Source: Flaccisagitta enflata
Lineage: Eukaryota > Chaetognatha > Sagittoidea > Aphragmophora
Length of the DNA stretch: 64,000 nucleotides
Direction: 5' to 3'
Assembly: GCA_965153355.1 (NCBI GenBank)
Contig: OZ231126.1
Location: forward strand, 62,992,001 to 63,056,000
The notes under the pieces are model-generated. The model worked only from the letters and a program-made list of their open reading frames with translations, ran no database searches and was not told the origin of the DNA. The position numbers were made by a program, and so were the translations under genes. Each line of letters begins with the position of its first letter. The first letter of the stretch is position 1. Shown one piece after another: positions 11,736 through 26,262 of this stretch.

Positions 11736-12520
11736 CTGCTGGTTAAAGTCTGCTGGTCTGCTGGTTGAAGTCTGCTGGTTTAAATCTAATGGTTTAAGTC
11801 TGCAGGTCTAATGGTTTAAGTCTGCTGGTTTAAGTCTGCTGGTTAAAATGATATTGAAGATAAGTATGGTTTAAGTCTGGTTTAAGTCTGGTTTAAGTCT
11901 GGATTAAGTCTGGTTTAACTCTGGTTTAAGTCTGGTTTAAGTCTGGTTTAAGACTGGTTCATGTCTGATTTATGTCTGGTTTAGGTCTGGGTAGGTCTGG
12001 TGTATGTCTGGTTTGTGTCTGGTTTTTGCTTGATTTAGATCTGATTTAGGTCTGATTTTGGTCTGGTTTTGGTCTGGTTTTGGTCTGGTTTTGGTCTGGT
12101 TTAATTCTTGTTTGAGTCTGGTTTGAGTCTGGTTGAGTCTGTTTGAGTCTGGTTTGAGTCTGGTTTGATTCTAGTTTGAGCCTGGTTTGAGCCTGGTTTG
12201 AGCCTGGTTTTTCTGGTTTAAGTCTGGTTTGAATCTGGTTTGAGTCTGGTTTGAGTCTGGTTTGAGTCTGGTTGGAGTCTGGTTGAGTCTGGTGAGTCTG
12301 GCTTGAGTCTGGTTTGAGTCTGGTTTGAGTCTGGTTTGAGTCTGGTTTGAGTCTGGTTTGAGTCTGGTTTGAGTCTGGTTTGAGTCTGGCTTAAATCTGG
12401 TTTATGTCTGGTTTATGTCTGATTTAGGTCTGGTTTAATTCCGGTTTGAGTCTGGTTTGAGTCTGGTTTGAGTCTGGTTTGAGTCTGGTTTGGGTCTGGT
12501 TTGGGTCTGTTTTGGGTTGC
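11735..12520. repeat. 11-bp satellite GTCTGGTTTGA inside a family-A element
   Basis: About 70 units GTCTGGTTTAA/GTCTGGTTTGA following directly on the 10-bp satellite. Confidence 0.95.
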
Positions 12521-12928
12521 TTTTAAGTTTGATTTTCGATAAAAAGATACAATAAGGAGTCAGTTCAGTTCAGTTATTTTTGTCCTGCACGCGACTTATA
12601 GGTGTTGGCCTTGTTATAGACAATTTCGATTCGACCGCAATTTGACATTTTCTCTTTTTTTTTCTCTTCCAAATGGGTGGTCCAAATGTTGGTAATGATT
12701 GAATTATTGCGTGTTCAAAACGGGTGAGATATGATGAAAAAGGCCTTTCGGGTGTCAAGGTTCGCATGAGATGGACTGTATCATAAGGGAGGTCGCGATG
12801 CCCATGAGAGACTGTCTGATCAAGATCCGGCATCTCACTTCTCTCCGCTTGGAAAGTGTTCTAAACTGCGTGCTATTTCAATTTTCATCTCAGATTGATG
12901 TCATTTTTTTCTATCTAAAATAATCTTT

Positions 12929-13296
12929 AGTCGTGTGCACGCGACTCTACAACCCGCTCTGTCCGTCTGTCTGTCTGTCGGTCGGTCTGTCACACTTTGC
13001 TTTTGTTGGCTTTTTTTCGTCGTTTTACGTTTTTTTTAGTTATTTCAAGACAATTTACATTTAGTCTTTTAGTCTTTTGGTCTTTTAGTCATTTAGTCTT
13101 TTAGTCTTTTAGTCTTTTAGTCTTTTAGTCTTTTAGTCTTTTAGTCTGTTAGTCTTTTAGTCCTTTAGTCCTTTAGTCTTTTAGTCTTTTAGTCCTTTAG
13201 TCTTTTAGTCTTTTAGTCTTTTAGTCTTTTAGTCTTTTAGTCTTTTGGTTTTATAGTCTTAACAACCGCACGCGACTGTAAGGTGTTGGCCTTGTT
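12929..13296 (-). mobile_element. Family-A HINE-like element with (TTTTAGTC)n core
   Basis: On the minus strand: AACAAGGCCAACACCTTACA, then AGTCGCGTGCGG, the core, tetramers, and the hairpin AGTCGCGTGCACACGACT. The paralogue near 47,930 has only an A/T run at this place. Same subfamily as 56,273-56,511 by its 5' end and core. Confidence 0.85.
13060..13257. repeat. TTTTAGTC octamer array
   Basis: Core of the family-A element 12,929-13,296. Its reverse complement GACTAAAA forms the short core at 56,320. Confidence 0.93.
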
Positions 13297-13488
13297 TTTA
13301 TAAACTTTGGCCTTGTCCCCGACGTATTTTAGATAAAAAATGAAACATTTTTAAAAGCTGCTCATTGCTCGATGGAAGGAACGACATTTTAAAGAGATTC
13401 GAAAGAGCATACTTGGAGCTTGGGACTTCAAAACATGGACAACAGTTGCGCTCCTATTGCAGATTATCAAACTCGATCAGAAACTTAC

Positions 13489-13587
13489 CTGTTGAGCAGG
13501 GACAGTAGCGGGAAAACGAGTATTTCCTCCTCTTCCTCCTCCGAAACCCAGACGAGGGGCGTGGCCCGCCCCGGGACCACCTCCCAT
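13489..13587 (-). CDS. Possible first coding exon, Gly-rich (33 codons) with a strong splice donor
   Basis: On the minus strand an in-frame stop is followed at once by ATG. The frame then stays open for 33 codons, starting MGGGPGAGHAPRLGF and including GGRGG, up to a consensus donor CAACAG|GTAAGT. The inverted paralogue at 47,638-47,727 keeps the frame and donor but has lost the ATG region through a deletion of about 37 bp. No downstream exon could be joined confidently: the following DNA in this copy holds two large transposon insertions. It may be a decayed gene or chance. Confidence 0.22.
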
Positions 13588-13963
13588 TTAAGTCGCAGTC
13601 GTTGTTACGGTAATGGTTACCATTATTTCGACAATTTGACGATGGAAAACCCCCAAGCCCAGAAGTCCCAATCAGTAGGTTAACAACGACAACAACACGG
13701 AGCAAGAAACATGATGGGGTAGCGCCAGAAATATTGGAAAGAATCGTTAAGTCTTAATGATCATGTTGCAAATCAAGACATGAGAAGAAGAAGCTCCTTC
13801 CTCACAAGAACCAGAAAAAAAAAACAGGAAGGAAGAAAGACAAAGGCGACATAAAGGACGATTAAATGGCAAAAGAGAAAGTAGGATAAAGCAATAAGAC
13901 TCTCAAGCAAAAAGGAAAAGGGACAGCCAGAAAGAACAGAGATAGAACAAAAACTAAGAAAAA

Positions 13964-14147
<184 letters not shown>

Positions 14148-14623
14148 GAATGAATTTGCGAGATAAGGCTGGTCATCGGTCGCGACTCGGGAGCCCACGG
14201 GCGTGAAGAAGCGACAAAATGATCAAATTATGGGTCTGACCACACCAATAACAACTTAGATACCGGCGTGCTTGCTTCCAACGGATAACGGCGGGAACGA
14301 CGACGTAGGATTCGGCAATCACCGACAACACGGACGTGCACACGATGCACCAGATACAAATGATGACATCTTTTCAAAACAAGACCAGAAAATGACTTTC
14401 TTACTCGTCTGCTGGGGGGGGGGGGTGAAGTTGGAAGCAGAAAGCTACCTTGGCGTTGACTAACCGACCGACCGTCAAATTGCTTGCAGAAAGGCGTGTT
14501 CATGTCTGAAAACGACTCTCTCATTCGTGACTTATTCTTTATACGGGCATTGGGCAGTATAACTAACAGCGCGGACGCTAAATCTGGAAGGGCACGCGGC
14601 GGCGTTTAGATAAGAGTGGCGTC

Positions 14624-14730
<107 letters not shown>

Positions 14731-14916
14731 GAGAGTGAAGAACGACCCTGTTTTGCCCGACAAACTTTATCTGACCTTGAAAAATGGACTTTTATGGGGT
14801 TTCTTCTTCTCTCGACGCCGTTGACCGCAAGAAGAAGAAAAAGAGAGAGAGAGATGGAGATGCTAGATGACGTAAATGAAAATCAAACAAATGGATAAAG
14901 ACCACACAATTGAACG

Positions 14917-15080
<164 letters not shown>

Positions 15081-15267
15081 AGACTGATAGTGACACTCAG
15101 TAGGACAGGAATTCCTGGCGTAAAAAAAGGATATTACGGACAGATAGACTGACACACAGATAAACATAATGTCAGGTTGAGGGAAGGGAAGAGAAATGGC
15201 CATATAAATGGAGAAGAAGGCAACTGTACAGACTACAGACTGACAAAAAAAGATAGTGTGTCACAAA

Positions 15268-15829
15268 AACAAGGCTGGATACACGACAACCCCAGTCGTA
15301 GGCGAATGGGCACTGCCCACTGAGCAGGGACAGTGATAGAGAAGGTCACATGGGCAATTGGGCAGGGGCAGTGAGCTCAACTAGACATCCAAGTATCGCA
15401 CATGGTCAGCGGTACCCGATGCCCTGCTTGGAGTGATTAGCTGAAGAGTTAGAGTGAAAGCAGGGCAGCAGCTCCAAAGGGCCGATGTCCTGTAGGACAC
15501 AGGGATGAATTTTCGGACGTTGTAATAGGGCACATTTAAGGCGTTTAGGGAAATTTTCCATGTTATTCAATGGGAATTTTGCATTTTTTTTCTTTTTTTT
15601 TTTCATCAATTTCCCATGTTATCCAATGGGAATTTCACATTTTTCCATCAATTTTCCTTGTTATTCAATGAAGATTTTGCATTGATTAGGGCTAAAGCAG
15701 CATCGGGCCGGGGGGGGGGACGGATGGAAGGATGGACGGAGGGACGAACAGACGGAAGGATGGAAAGAGGACGGCCCGACGGATGGATGGACTGGCCTAG
15801 CGGGGTGTCGAGTCGCGTAGCACGCGACT
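15268..15829 (+). mobile_element. Family-A HINE-like element, composite
   Basis: Starts AACAAGGCTGGATACACGAC and ends after GGAC/GGAT tetramers with the hairpin AGTCGCGTAGCACGCGACT. A family-B head (GCACATGGTCAGCGGTACCC) and poly-T-rich direct repeats lie inside. Confidence 0.7.
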
Positions 15830-15934
15830 TTGAAAAACAATTCATTCCACTTTTCTGTGAGATTGAGAGAAACTATTGAAGTTATTAGTTTTGCTTCAAC
15901 CAGGGACGTTACATTGACGTTGGACTCCAACTTA

Positions 15935-16233
15935 GGGGGCGTTTCTAGTCAAAGACGATCGCGTTTTGAAAGGGCCACTCGGTCGCTCGCTACCTTCGTT
16001 CGCTCGCACCGCTCACTTTGCTCACTCGCTCCGCAGCGCTCCGCTTCGCTACGCTCGCTTTGCTACGCTCGCTTTGGTATGCTCGCTTCGCTCGCTCGCT
16101 CCATTCACGGGCTCGCTCACTCACTTCGCTCACTCCCTCCTGGGACAGTTGAAATTCTTGAATATGTGTTCACGCTGTAGTCGCGTTTCACGGGAACAAA
16201 CGCGTTTTTGGCGTTCACTAGAAACAGGCCCCC
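15935..16233. mobile_element. PIF/Harbinger-type MITE (inverted orientation)
   Basis: GGGGGCGTTTCTAGTCAAAG at the left and CACTAGAAACAGGCCCCC at the right. TTA precedes the left end. Shared with 43,449-43,713, so it predates the inverted duplication. Confidence 0.75.
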
Positions 16234-16490
16234 AGAGGGCTGAGGGTTTTTTTATGATGATTGCTCGAAGAAGAAGATCCACTCCTTTTGACGGCAAATC
16301 CCCTCTCTTCAATTGTTCAAGGCACTGCGTCTCCCCTTCACCCTGTAATGGCTCTAGCCTTTCGCCCCTGCTCAACCCATATTTGAATACGGTTTTATAG
16401 CCTGGAAGATGTTACGACAGTTAACAGTACAACAGCGCATGATTTACCGACTGACCGACTGATAGACCGACCGACCAACACAGTAAAGTT

Positions 16491-16509
16491 AGTCGCGTTG
16501 TCCGCGACT
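16491..16509 (+). mobile_element. Family-A 3' hairpin end (GTTGTCC loop)
   Basis: AGTCGCGTTGTCCGCGACT followed by AAAAAG, preceded by GACCGACC tetramers. The 5' end was not located. Paralogue at 43,174-43,192. Confidence 0.55.
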
Positions 16510-17008
16510 AAAAAGTGATTGTAATGGTCGTAGCATGAAAAATCTCTTGGAATAATTGTCCCTGTTTTTCGTTGTATGCATAAGGAACGACAGCCAATTC
16601 TTTTACTCATCATCCACTCGCACGACAAGTATTAACCTTATCATTATTTTGTATTTTAATTTCTGAAGAGTTGATGATAATTTTTGTGTCAACCGATGCT
16701 GCCCAACTTTTTATGCGTGTCAAAATTTTAAGAATTTTGTTTTACTTTTATTTATTCTTCTTTTGGTAAAACTTTATCATTTTATTAACAGTTATCTACT
16801 TAGGAATCCGGTCTTTCAATCGAAATAGCCCTGTCTGTCTGTGTCTGTCATTGAAAAAAAACTGATGGTCTCTGTCTTTTCTTCGGTCTTTACTTCAGTC
16901 TCTGCTATTAGATTTTCTCTATTTTCCGGTTTGCTTTCTGTCTGTCTGTCTTTCTGTCTGTCCGTCTGTCTGTCTGTCGGTGTGACTGACTGACTAACGT
17001 GCTCTCCT

Positions 17009-17287
<279 letters not shown>

Positions 17288-17584
17288 CTTTCCATTTGCC
17301 CATCCCTCAATCCATCCAGAACCATTACCCCTGAGGGTGATTGAGAGTTGTTGACAATCTAAGTTCTATAGTGTCGTCTTCTCCTTCCATTGGTCCATAG
17401 AGTTGCCACCATGAGTTGTGTTGGCCATAATGAGTGGATGCAAGGGTGGAACCAAGTTTTATGGCCTTTTTGATTTGCATTTATTTTTCTTTTAGTTCGA
17501 CCGGTTAAAAGCATTTCAAATGGAAACGACGTTTCTTTTCTTTCTTTTTTTTCACTTCTTTATATCTTTTTCTGTCTTTCCTTG

Positions 17585-19040
<1,456 letters not shown>

Positions 19041-19184
19041 TTCTTCCTTTGTATCTTTTTTCTTTCTTGCTATATTCTTTCTTTCATTCATTATTTTATT
19101 CCTTTATTCTTTCTTTCTTCCTTGTTTCTTGGATTGCCTCTCTATTCCTTATTTTCTCTTTCTTTCTATCATTCTATAATACTT

Positions 19185-19202
19185 AGTTGCGGACACGCAA
19201 CT
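19185..19202 (-). mobile_element. Family-A 3' hairpin end, GTTGC subtype
   Basis: AGTTGCGGACACGCAACT at the right edge of the CTTT array; no matching 5' end recognised. Confidence 0.45.
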
Positions 19203-19735
19203 CTACCATCTTGCTCAAAAATATCGTCTCACCTTTATGCCTAATTTGTGACCAAACAACTGTAAAAAACACATTGAAATCAGTAACCATTAGAAAGAGC
19301 AAGAAACAATCTTCAAAATGCCACCAAGCAGAGCTCCGTAGCTGGATTCGTTTAGATTTTTGAGCTAAAAGAGTAAAAATGTTCATGTCCATAAAAAGCA
19401 GAAAATATGCAAAAAATGAGGAGAAGAATATTGACCTGTTCATTTTCACTTTTTCTAGGCTTATCATTGTAAAATCATATGAAAATTGGTGACCATTGGA
19501 AAGAGCTTTGAAAGATCTGTCAAATGCCGCCAAGCAGATTTTTCTAGTACAAACTATTTGAATTTTATTTCAAAATGAATATATATAGGTAAAAAAGTGA
19601 TGAAAAAAAAATTGCTGGAAAGTTTTAAGAACCGGTTCTACAAAACTGTATATGAATCCTTCATCTATATCTTCCCAATTGAATAGAAAGGGTATATGGT
19701 ACCATAAGAGCTTATACTAAATATTTGTGCAGAGA
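19203..19735. other. Unassigned DNA with an internal direct repeat
   Basis: ATGCCACCAAGCAGAGC (about 19,318) and ATGCCGCCAAGCAGATT (about 19,513) head two related segments about 190 bp apart, matching modules found inside MITEs. Confidence 0.5.
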
Positions 19736-19740
19736 TATAT

Positions 19741-19836
<96 letters not shown>

Positions 19837-20550
19837 TTCTGTCCTTTCTTCAACTGAAACCGTCCTGAAGCTTTGCTCAAGGATCAGGGTCAAATAATGA
19901 GAGAGAAAGAGTTTTGGAGAAAGTTGAATTGAACGGGAGAAAGTTTGTTCAAGAATTTCAGTTGACAATTATGAGGTTTTGTTTTGGATTTTTCATCATT
20001 TCACAGATATTTTCCGATGTTTTGTTTCATTCAATTCAGAGAAAACTACTTCAACTAGACATTTAAGGTGGGTTTTGCTTTCAGCATATACAGGTCGGAT
20101 CCTCTTTTTGGGTAGCGGCCCTGAAGGGGACAATTGACAAAATCCTATAGAACACAGGGGAGAATTTGTTTATTCATTTATCTTTTGGTCCATTTGTCCA
20201 TCTCTTAGTCATTTCCCCTCCCCCATGAGCCTTCTCAGTCCACAAACTGACCCTATTAGACCTAATAGTCGCAAAAGCGTTAGATGGTCAGCGGTACCCA
20301 TGCCCTGCTTAAGTAGGTTGTGGTTGAAGTTGAGGGGGGAGCAGGGCAGCGACCCTGAAGGGGTCGATAGCCTATGCTTTCACACATATGCCCTCTCAGA
20401 CCTCAATTTTTCAAGATATAAAATCAACCCTCCCAGACCTTAATTTTGCCTCAAATCAGCCCTTTCAGGCGTCAAATTAGCCCCCTCAATCCCTAAATCA
20501 GCCCTCTCCAGCATCGAATCAGCCCTCTCCAGACATTTATCAGCCTTTTT

Positions 20551-20831
20551 GGGCAGCGGCCTCAAAGGGAGCAAAGTCATGTAGAACAAAGGGGACTTTA
20601 ATCTGCCCTCTCAGATTCAAGGCCTAAGCAGCAGATTTCAGGCCTGAGAGGGTAAATTTCAGGCCTGAGAGGGACAGATGGATGGACGAATGGATGAACA
20701 AAAGTCCCCCTGTATTCTACAGGACTTCCTCCCTTTTAAGGCCGCTGCTCTGCTTCCTCTCATTCCAATTTACAACAATTCAAAGCAGGGCAACGGGTAT
20801 CGCTGACCACGCACTACCCTTTGGCGACCTG
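20551..20831 (-). mobile_element. Family-B element
   Basis: The minus strand runs from CAGGTCGCCAAAGGG through CCCGTTGCCCTGC and GGCCTGAGAGGG units to CCGCTGCCC then AAAAAGG. Duplicate at about 55,420-55,701. Confidence 0.6.
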
Positions 20832-20871
20832 TTTTTCTTTCTCATACACTTTCTGATCTTTTTTTATGATT

Positions 20872-20973
<102 letters not shown>

Positions 20974-21248
20974 CCGTGCTTACCATTTCTTTCTGGTGAG
21001 GCCCTTATATAACAACGACATATTGGTTTATATTGGACACACACTCTCCTTGGTGGGTAGGAGCTGAACCGCTCAGCACCGTCTCAGTGCCCCAGATTTT
21101 CGGGCATTGTCCTTTTTTTTCTCTTCCATTCTAATCTAACCCTAAGTCACAATGGGAATAAGGCGTAACTTCAACTAAAAGCAAAACTATCGGGCATTTA
21201 ACCAGGGATTCATGGAGCAAGAATAAAACGATTGTGTTAGAAAGAGAA

Positions 21249-21354
<106 letters not shown>

Positions 21355-21931
21355 AATACAAAGAAAGAAAGAGAGAGAGAGAGAAAAAGAGGAAAAAAAG
21401 GAGAAAAAATTTAGATACACAGATACACAGATACACAGAGTAAATGTTTGAGACAAGTAGATACAAAAATAGACATGCAGACATTCATAAAAAAAGAATA
21501 CACCCTGACCCGTGTGCCTTATCAAAAAATAAGTAAATTGACCTGCTGATTTTCCGACAGACAGAGACAGACACTCACGCAATCGCAAGGAGAAACAGTA
21601 AAAAGAAAGATATGCAACTAAGTCTAGAGAAAATCAAAGACAGAGCCAAAGGATAGTCAAAGAAAAGGAGATCTGAATAATGCAGCCATTCAGTGACAAA
21701 GCTGAGAATGGTTCACGCATAAAGAGATGGGTGAAACTGTGACTAGAATGTGGCGTGACTGAAGGAAAGGGCCAACGCCTGAAGAAAAAGCCCTGAAGAG
21801 AGAGAAAGAAATAAAGATGTTCCCAAGAGAGCGATGGTGCGCCCTGGTCGTGGATCCGCATCGGTAAATTGCACCGCCACCACTGAAACTGTGAAAGCTG
21901 AAATTATCGCTCTTTGTTACAAAATGTCTAA

Positions 21932-22204
21932 GGGCGTGTTTCTAGTGAGCGCCAAAAAAGCGTTTGTACCCGTGAAACGCGATAACAGCGTGAACGCATA
22001 TTTAAGAATTTCAACTGTCCCACGAGGGAGTGAGCGAAGTGAGTGAGCGAGCCCGTGAACGGAGCGAGCGAGCGTAGCGAAGCGAGCGTAGCGAAGTGGA
22101 GTGCTGCGGAGCAAGTGAGCGGAGTGAGCGGTGTGAGCGAACGAACGTAGCGAGCGACCGAGTGGCCCTTTTAAAACGCGATCGTCTTTGACTAGAACGC
22201 CCCC
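21932..22204. mobile_element. PIF/Harbinger-type MITE
   Basis: GGGCGTGTTTCTAGTGAGCG to CTAGAACGCCCCC, with TAA on the left and TTA on the right. Also present in the direct duplicate at 57,097. Confidence 0.75.
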
Positions 22205-22932
22205 TTAGTCTAGTAAATATCTTTCCGAAAGTACTGAGAGGATCTTGGGTCTGATCTATTTTTTATCATAATTGAAAGCACAAAGATAAAAAAAAGTATT
22301 TGTACCAAAATCAATCTGTGTGCTAAAGATAATCGATGTTACAAAAAAGAATCCATGTACTGAACATATCCATCTAATGCGGTGAATTTCCGAACAATCA
22401 GAACGTGCCTGACAAACTTACTCAGGCCGGAAGGACACGAACGCATCAATTTTAGGAGAAGCAAAGAAGCATTGCAGCTCATTTTGGAATCTGACGAGTG
22501 GTGAACCGAAGCTCCCTAAAACAAACGCCGGATTGTCACAGTGGAATCTTTTTTTTTTTTTTTTTTTGGTCACGTACGCGCCACTCTTTAAATTACCTCC
22601 TCGTTATATCGGTCTGCCGGTCCGTCGCTCCATCGTTCCGTTGGTGCAGACGGTTTCGGCATCGCGCATCGCTGCCCTTATTCATCCGCTTGCGACCATC
22701 ATGGTTGTCCTAGATCCGTCCCATGTCTTTTTCAAATTCTGATGGTAATACTTAAGCTCAGTAATGAGCTTATCGTTGATTGTTAACTTCTGCAATAAAG
22801 GGAATGATAATTGGGACCAAAGCAAACTCTCTCTCAAATTCACCTGACTTTTGATACTCTGTGTTGTGTCCCTCAATCTTTTTTCTGACTCTTTATCTAT
22901 TGTTATCATTCAAGCTGTATGCAGATGTTGTA

Positions 22933-23342
22933 CTATATGGATTAAATAAAAAGACGCACTTTTGAATGGTTGATTAGGCTATTAGAACTCAACAAAACTA
23001 AGTAAAATTCTAGACCGTTGGAAAGTCCTTCAAAAATTCTTTGATTTGGCGCCAATCTGGTATTTTATCTCTTTGCGTTTTGAAATGGCGTTAGTTTAAA
23101 TGAAAACGTTGCCAAATTTGCTTTTGCAGTCCCATTGAAAAAAATGCATTTTAACAAAATGGTGTTTCACTTTAGCAGGCTATATCTTCTAAACGGTTTG
23201 AGATACAGACCTGGGATTGGTCTACAATGGAAGATTTTTCAAAAATCTTTTTAATCCGTTTGTCTGATAAAAGTTCAAAAAACTTTTTATACATGTTTTG
23301 TCAACTCATACCAAGGTGCGTCTTTTTTTTAAATTCACGTAG
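22933..23342. mobile_element. TA-target MITE (CTACGTGAAT family)
   Basis: Ends CTATATGGATTAAATAAAAA and CTACGTGAATTTAAAAAAAA, each leading into AGACGCAC. TA at 22,931-22,932 and 23,343-23,344. Same family as 26,776. Confidence 0.72.
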
Positions 23343-23404
23343 TATGTTGGGTGTCCGTCAGTCAGTCCCATTCTTTCGTCCGTCTGTCTTTTTTCCTCTT
23401 TTTT

Positions 23405-23445
<41 letters not shown>

Positions 23446-24049
23446 TTCTTTTCCACTGTGTATCTGCAGGGTCTCCAAAACCCAGCTCTCGAAGACGAAC
23501 TGCTTGATTGACCTTTCGGGTTAAGGTTTTGACCCTTAATGACCTGCTTGGAGGAACCTCAGCCGTCAAGACAAGGAAGAAGAAAAGGAAAAGAGAGAAA
23601 AGGAATTAACAGGGAGGAAGGCCGAGGAAAACGTAACTTCAAATGCTCTGCTTGGAGATAAGTGAAAACCAAACTGAGGATTCTGGTCTTCGGACGACAA
23701 AATCCAGTAGAAAAAGAAAGTCACTTTGATTGAATGTCACCGCCGGTTTTTTTTTCACATTGTTCAAACGTTAAGATAATGGAGAATCACATTTCAATGT
23801 CAACATACGTGCTGCATATCATAATATACCCTGCGGTATTCTGAAAGATGGGCGAAGGCGAGGGCTGTAAGGATATATATGCAAAAATGAAAAAAAAAGG
23901 GGAAAAAAGCTCCAGAAATCTGGAATCTTGTAACACAATCTAGGAGAATAATCAGTCAAACCCTACGGCCTACACAATCTGTCAAGAAATACTATGACGA
24001 GGTCGTGTTTCTTGACCTCGGCGGCCTCGTCTCGCTTCCACCGTCTCGT

Positions 24050-24062
24050 TCCCTTATAAACC
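24050..24062 (+). promoter_or_regulatory. TATA-like box in a conserved unique stretch
   Basis: CCCTTATAAACC follows a CG-rich stretch and lies about 28 bp before CACAGTTTCG. It is kept in the direct duplicate (TATAAA at 59,634-59,639). There is no transcript evidence and the downstream frames are short. Confidence 0.15.
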
Positions 24063-24524
24063 AAAGTTGATTGACACAGTTTCGTGTTTTAGAGTTTTCT
24101 TAGAATAGGGTAAAGTTTCCGATGATAGTCCCGGTTACCGGCAACCTGCTTTCTATAGTTCGGCGCTGCTCCATGACAATCGGATTCAAATGACAATTTT
24201 ATGACGGATGATCCAATCAGTTGCCAGAAAAGCCATCAGCCCAAAGCCGATGCAATGTGAAGTAAGCAAAATTCTCTTAATGACAAAGGGAAAAAAAATC
24301 TCGAAGTTAAAAAAAAGAAAAAAACACATTTGAAAAGTAACATTCAATCAAATGTCAAACAATGGAAACAGGAGAGAGAGCAATCATTACCACTGAAACG
24401 CCGCTAATGGTTTTCAGAGATTTTTCTTTTTTATATCTCATTCTATGCATCATTACCTAAACAATCATTAATTCGTTCCTTCAAACATTCCGTCAGTCCC
24501 CCTCTGTCCTTTCTGTGTGCCTCT

Positions 24525-24565
24525 TTGTCTGTCTGTGTGTCTGTCTGTCTGCCTGTCTGTCTGTG

Positions 24566-24645
<80 letters not shown>

Positions 24646-24673
24646 GTCCTCTCTCTCTCTCCCTCTCTCTCTC
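24525..24673. repeat. TCTG and CT microsatellites
   Basis: Counterpart 60,105-60,312 is longer. Confidence 0.95.
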
Positions 24674-25170
24674 CTGTGGTCCTAATCATAACAAATGGAG
24701 GTCATTTCAAGGTCAAATGGGGTCACGCCTTCTACGACCGTTGCGCCCGCCCTACCTTCCGGTGGAAATTATGAGACATCATTAGACATTGTCATAAGAT
24801 CTTTTTAGGTCAGAATTCCACCCAACTAAAATAACCTGAGGGCTAAACTGAAAAGGAGGTATAACCGAAAACCAGTGTCCAAAACTTTCTCGCTTTTTAC
24901 CTCCCTGCTCCCTTTCTTCTTCTCTGCTAGTGCTCCCTTTTCTCCTCCCTTACATCTTCCCTTCCTTCTTTCCTTCCTTCCTCCCTTTAATTCTTCCTTT
25001 CTTTTTGTCTTCGCTAAGTCTCTTGTTGGGGGAACCATTTTAGGCCGAATTTTGGACTAGTCAAAACTGAAACCACATTAGTCAGAATTCGTACCTGAGT
25101 GGCTTGAAGCAGGACATCCTTTAAGATTTTCAAAAATTGGCAATAATAGATTGTGTTAAAAGATGATATA

Positions 25171-25828
25171 ATAGCAGCCCAAAGGCAGTAAGTGGTCAGC
25201 GGTACCCGTGCCCTGCTTGAGTAGTGTGTGATTTAAGTTGAGGGGGAGCAGGGCAGCGGCCCTGAAGGGGACGAAGTCCTGTAGAACACAGGGGGAATCT
25301 GTCCGTCCGTCCGTCCGTCCGTCCGCCCGCCCGTCCATTCGTCCCCCCCTGCCCCATCCTCAGGGCTTCGTCTCCTTTGGGGCTTATTCTGACCCAAATT
25401 ATGCTAGATAGCCCAAATCCAAGCAATTTGGCCCAAATCTAAGCAAAATGGCCCAAATCCAAGCATAATGGCCCAAATCCAAGCAAAATGGCCCAAATCT
25501 GGTCAGAATCTAGGTATCGGAGGCACCAATATGGGTCAAAATGGCCAAAATGATGGACCCCAGGACAGAATTGGGGTTTTCTGGCAAGATTTAGGCCATT
25601 TTGCTTGAATTTGGGCCATTATGCTTGGATTTGGGCGATTTTGCTTAGATTTGGGCCATATTGCTTGGATTTGGGCTATCTAGCATAATTTGGGTCAGAA
25701 TAGGCCCCAAAGGAGACGAAGCCCTGAGGATGGGGCAGGGGGGGACGGACGGACGTACGGACGTACGGACGGACGGACAGATTCCCCCTGTGTTCTACAG
25801 GACTTCGTCCCCTTCAGGGCCGCTGCCC
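25171..25828 (+). mobile_element. Family-B element, giant foldback, absent from paralogue
   Basis: Starts ATAGCAGCCCAAAGGCAG, has a head GTGGTCAGCGGTACCCGTGC and hairpin GCCCTGC...GCAGGGC, and ends GGGCCGCTGCCC before an A run. The arms from about 25,250 and 25,600 are inverse copies, including tandem TTTGGGCCAT-type units. The paralogue at 60,810 has only the A run (GATATAAAAAAAGATG). Confidence 0.8.
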
Positions 25829-26010
25829 AAAAAAAGATGAAGAGTGATGCAAATAAAGTATCAATCACTCATAAACCACTTTAATTACAATGAGCAATGA
25901 AAATTGCAACCACTCTAATCCGATTCTGCCTTGAGTGGTTTGGGAGTATTTTCAGATGAGGATTCGGCCTTCCTGCCTACCTTACTTTCATTCTTCCTTC
26001 CTGGCTTTTT

Positions 26011-26084
<74 letters not shown>

Positions 26085-26262
26085 TGCAACAAACACACAT
26101 ACAAACACGTGCACAAATTACCTCTCTCTCTTTTCCCACACACAGACACACACACACATATCTTCCCCATACAAAAGCGAAAGTCATCCAAATAATTACC
26201 TCAAATCAACCAATTGGTTTCTCTCTTGATGATATCATAACTTTTCCCTTTCATTCTGACAG

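Larger units (their letters stand above)
10524..12615 (-). mobile_element. Family-A HINE-like element with a 2-kb satellite core
   Basis: Read on the minus strand it starts AACAAGGCCAACACCTATAA, has AGTCGCGTGC 20 bp in, then the satellites, then GACC/GACA tetramers, and ends in the hairpin AGTCGCGTGCACGCGACT. The paralogous empty site near 48,250 reads GTCTATAAAAAGG on that strand, so 2,092 bp were added without target duplication next to an A run. No coding frame beyond satellite translation. Confidence 0.85.

Noticed and set aside
10453-11811. FGHFWSFLVI-like frames
   Set aside because: Translation of the 10-bp GGTCATTTTT satellite, not a membrane protein.
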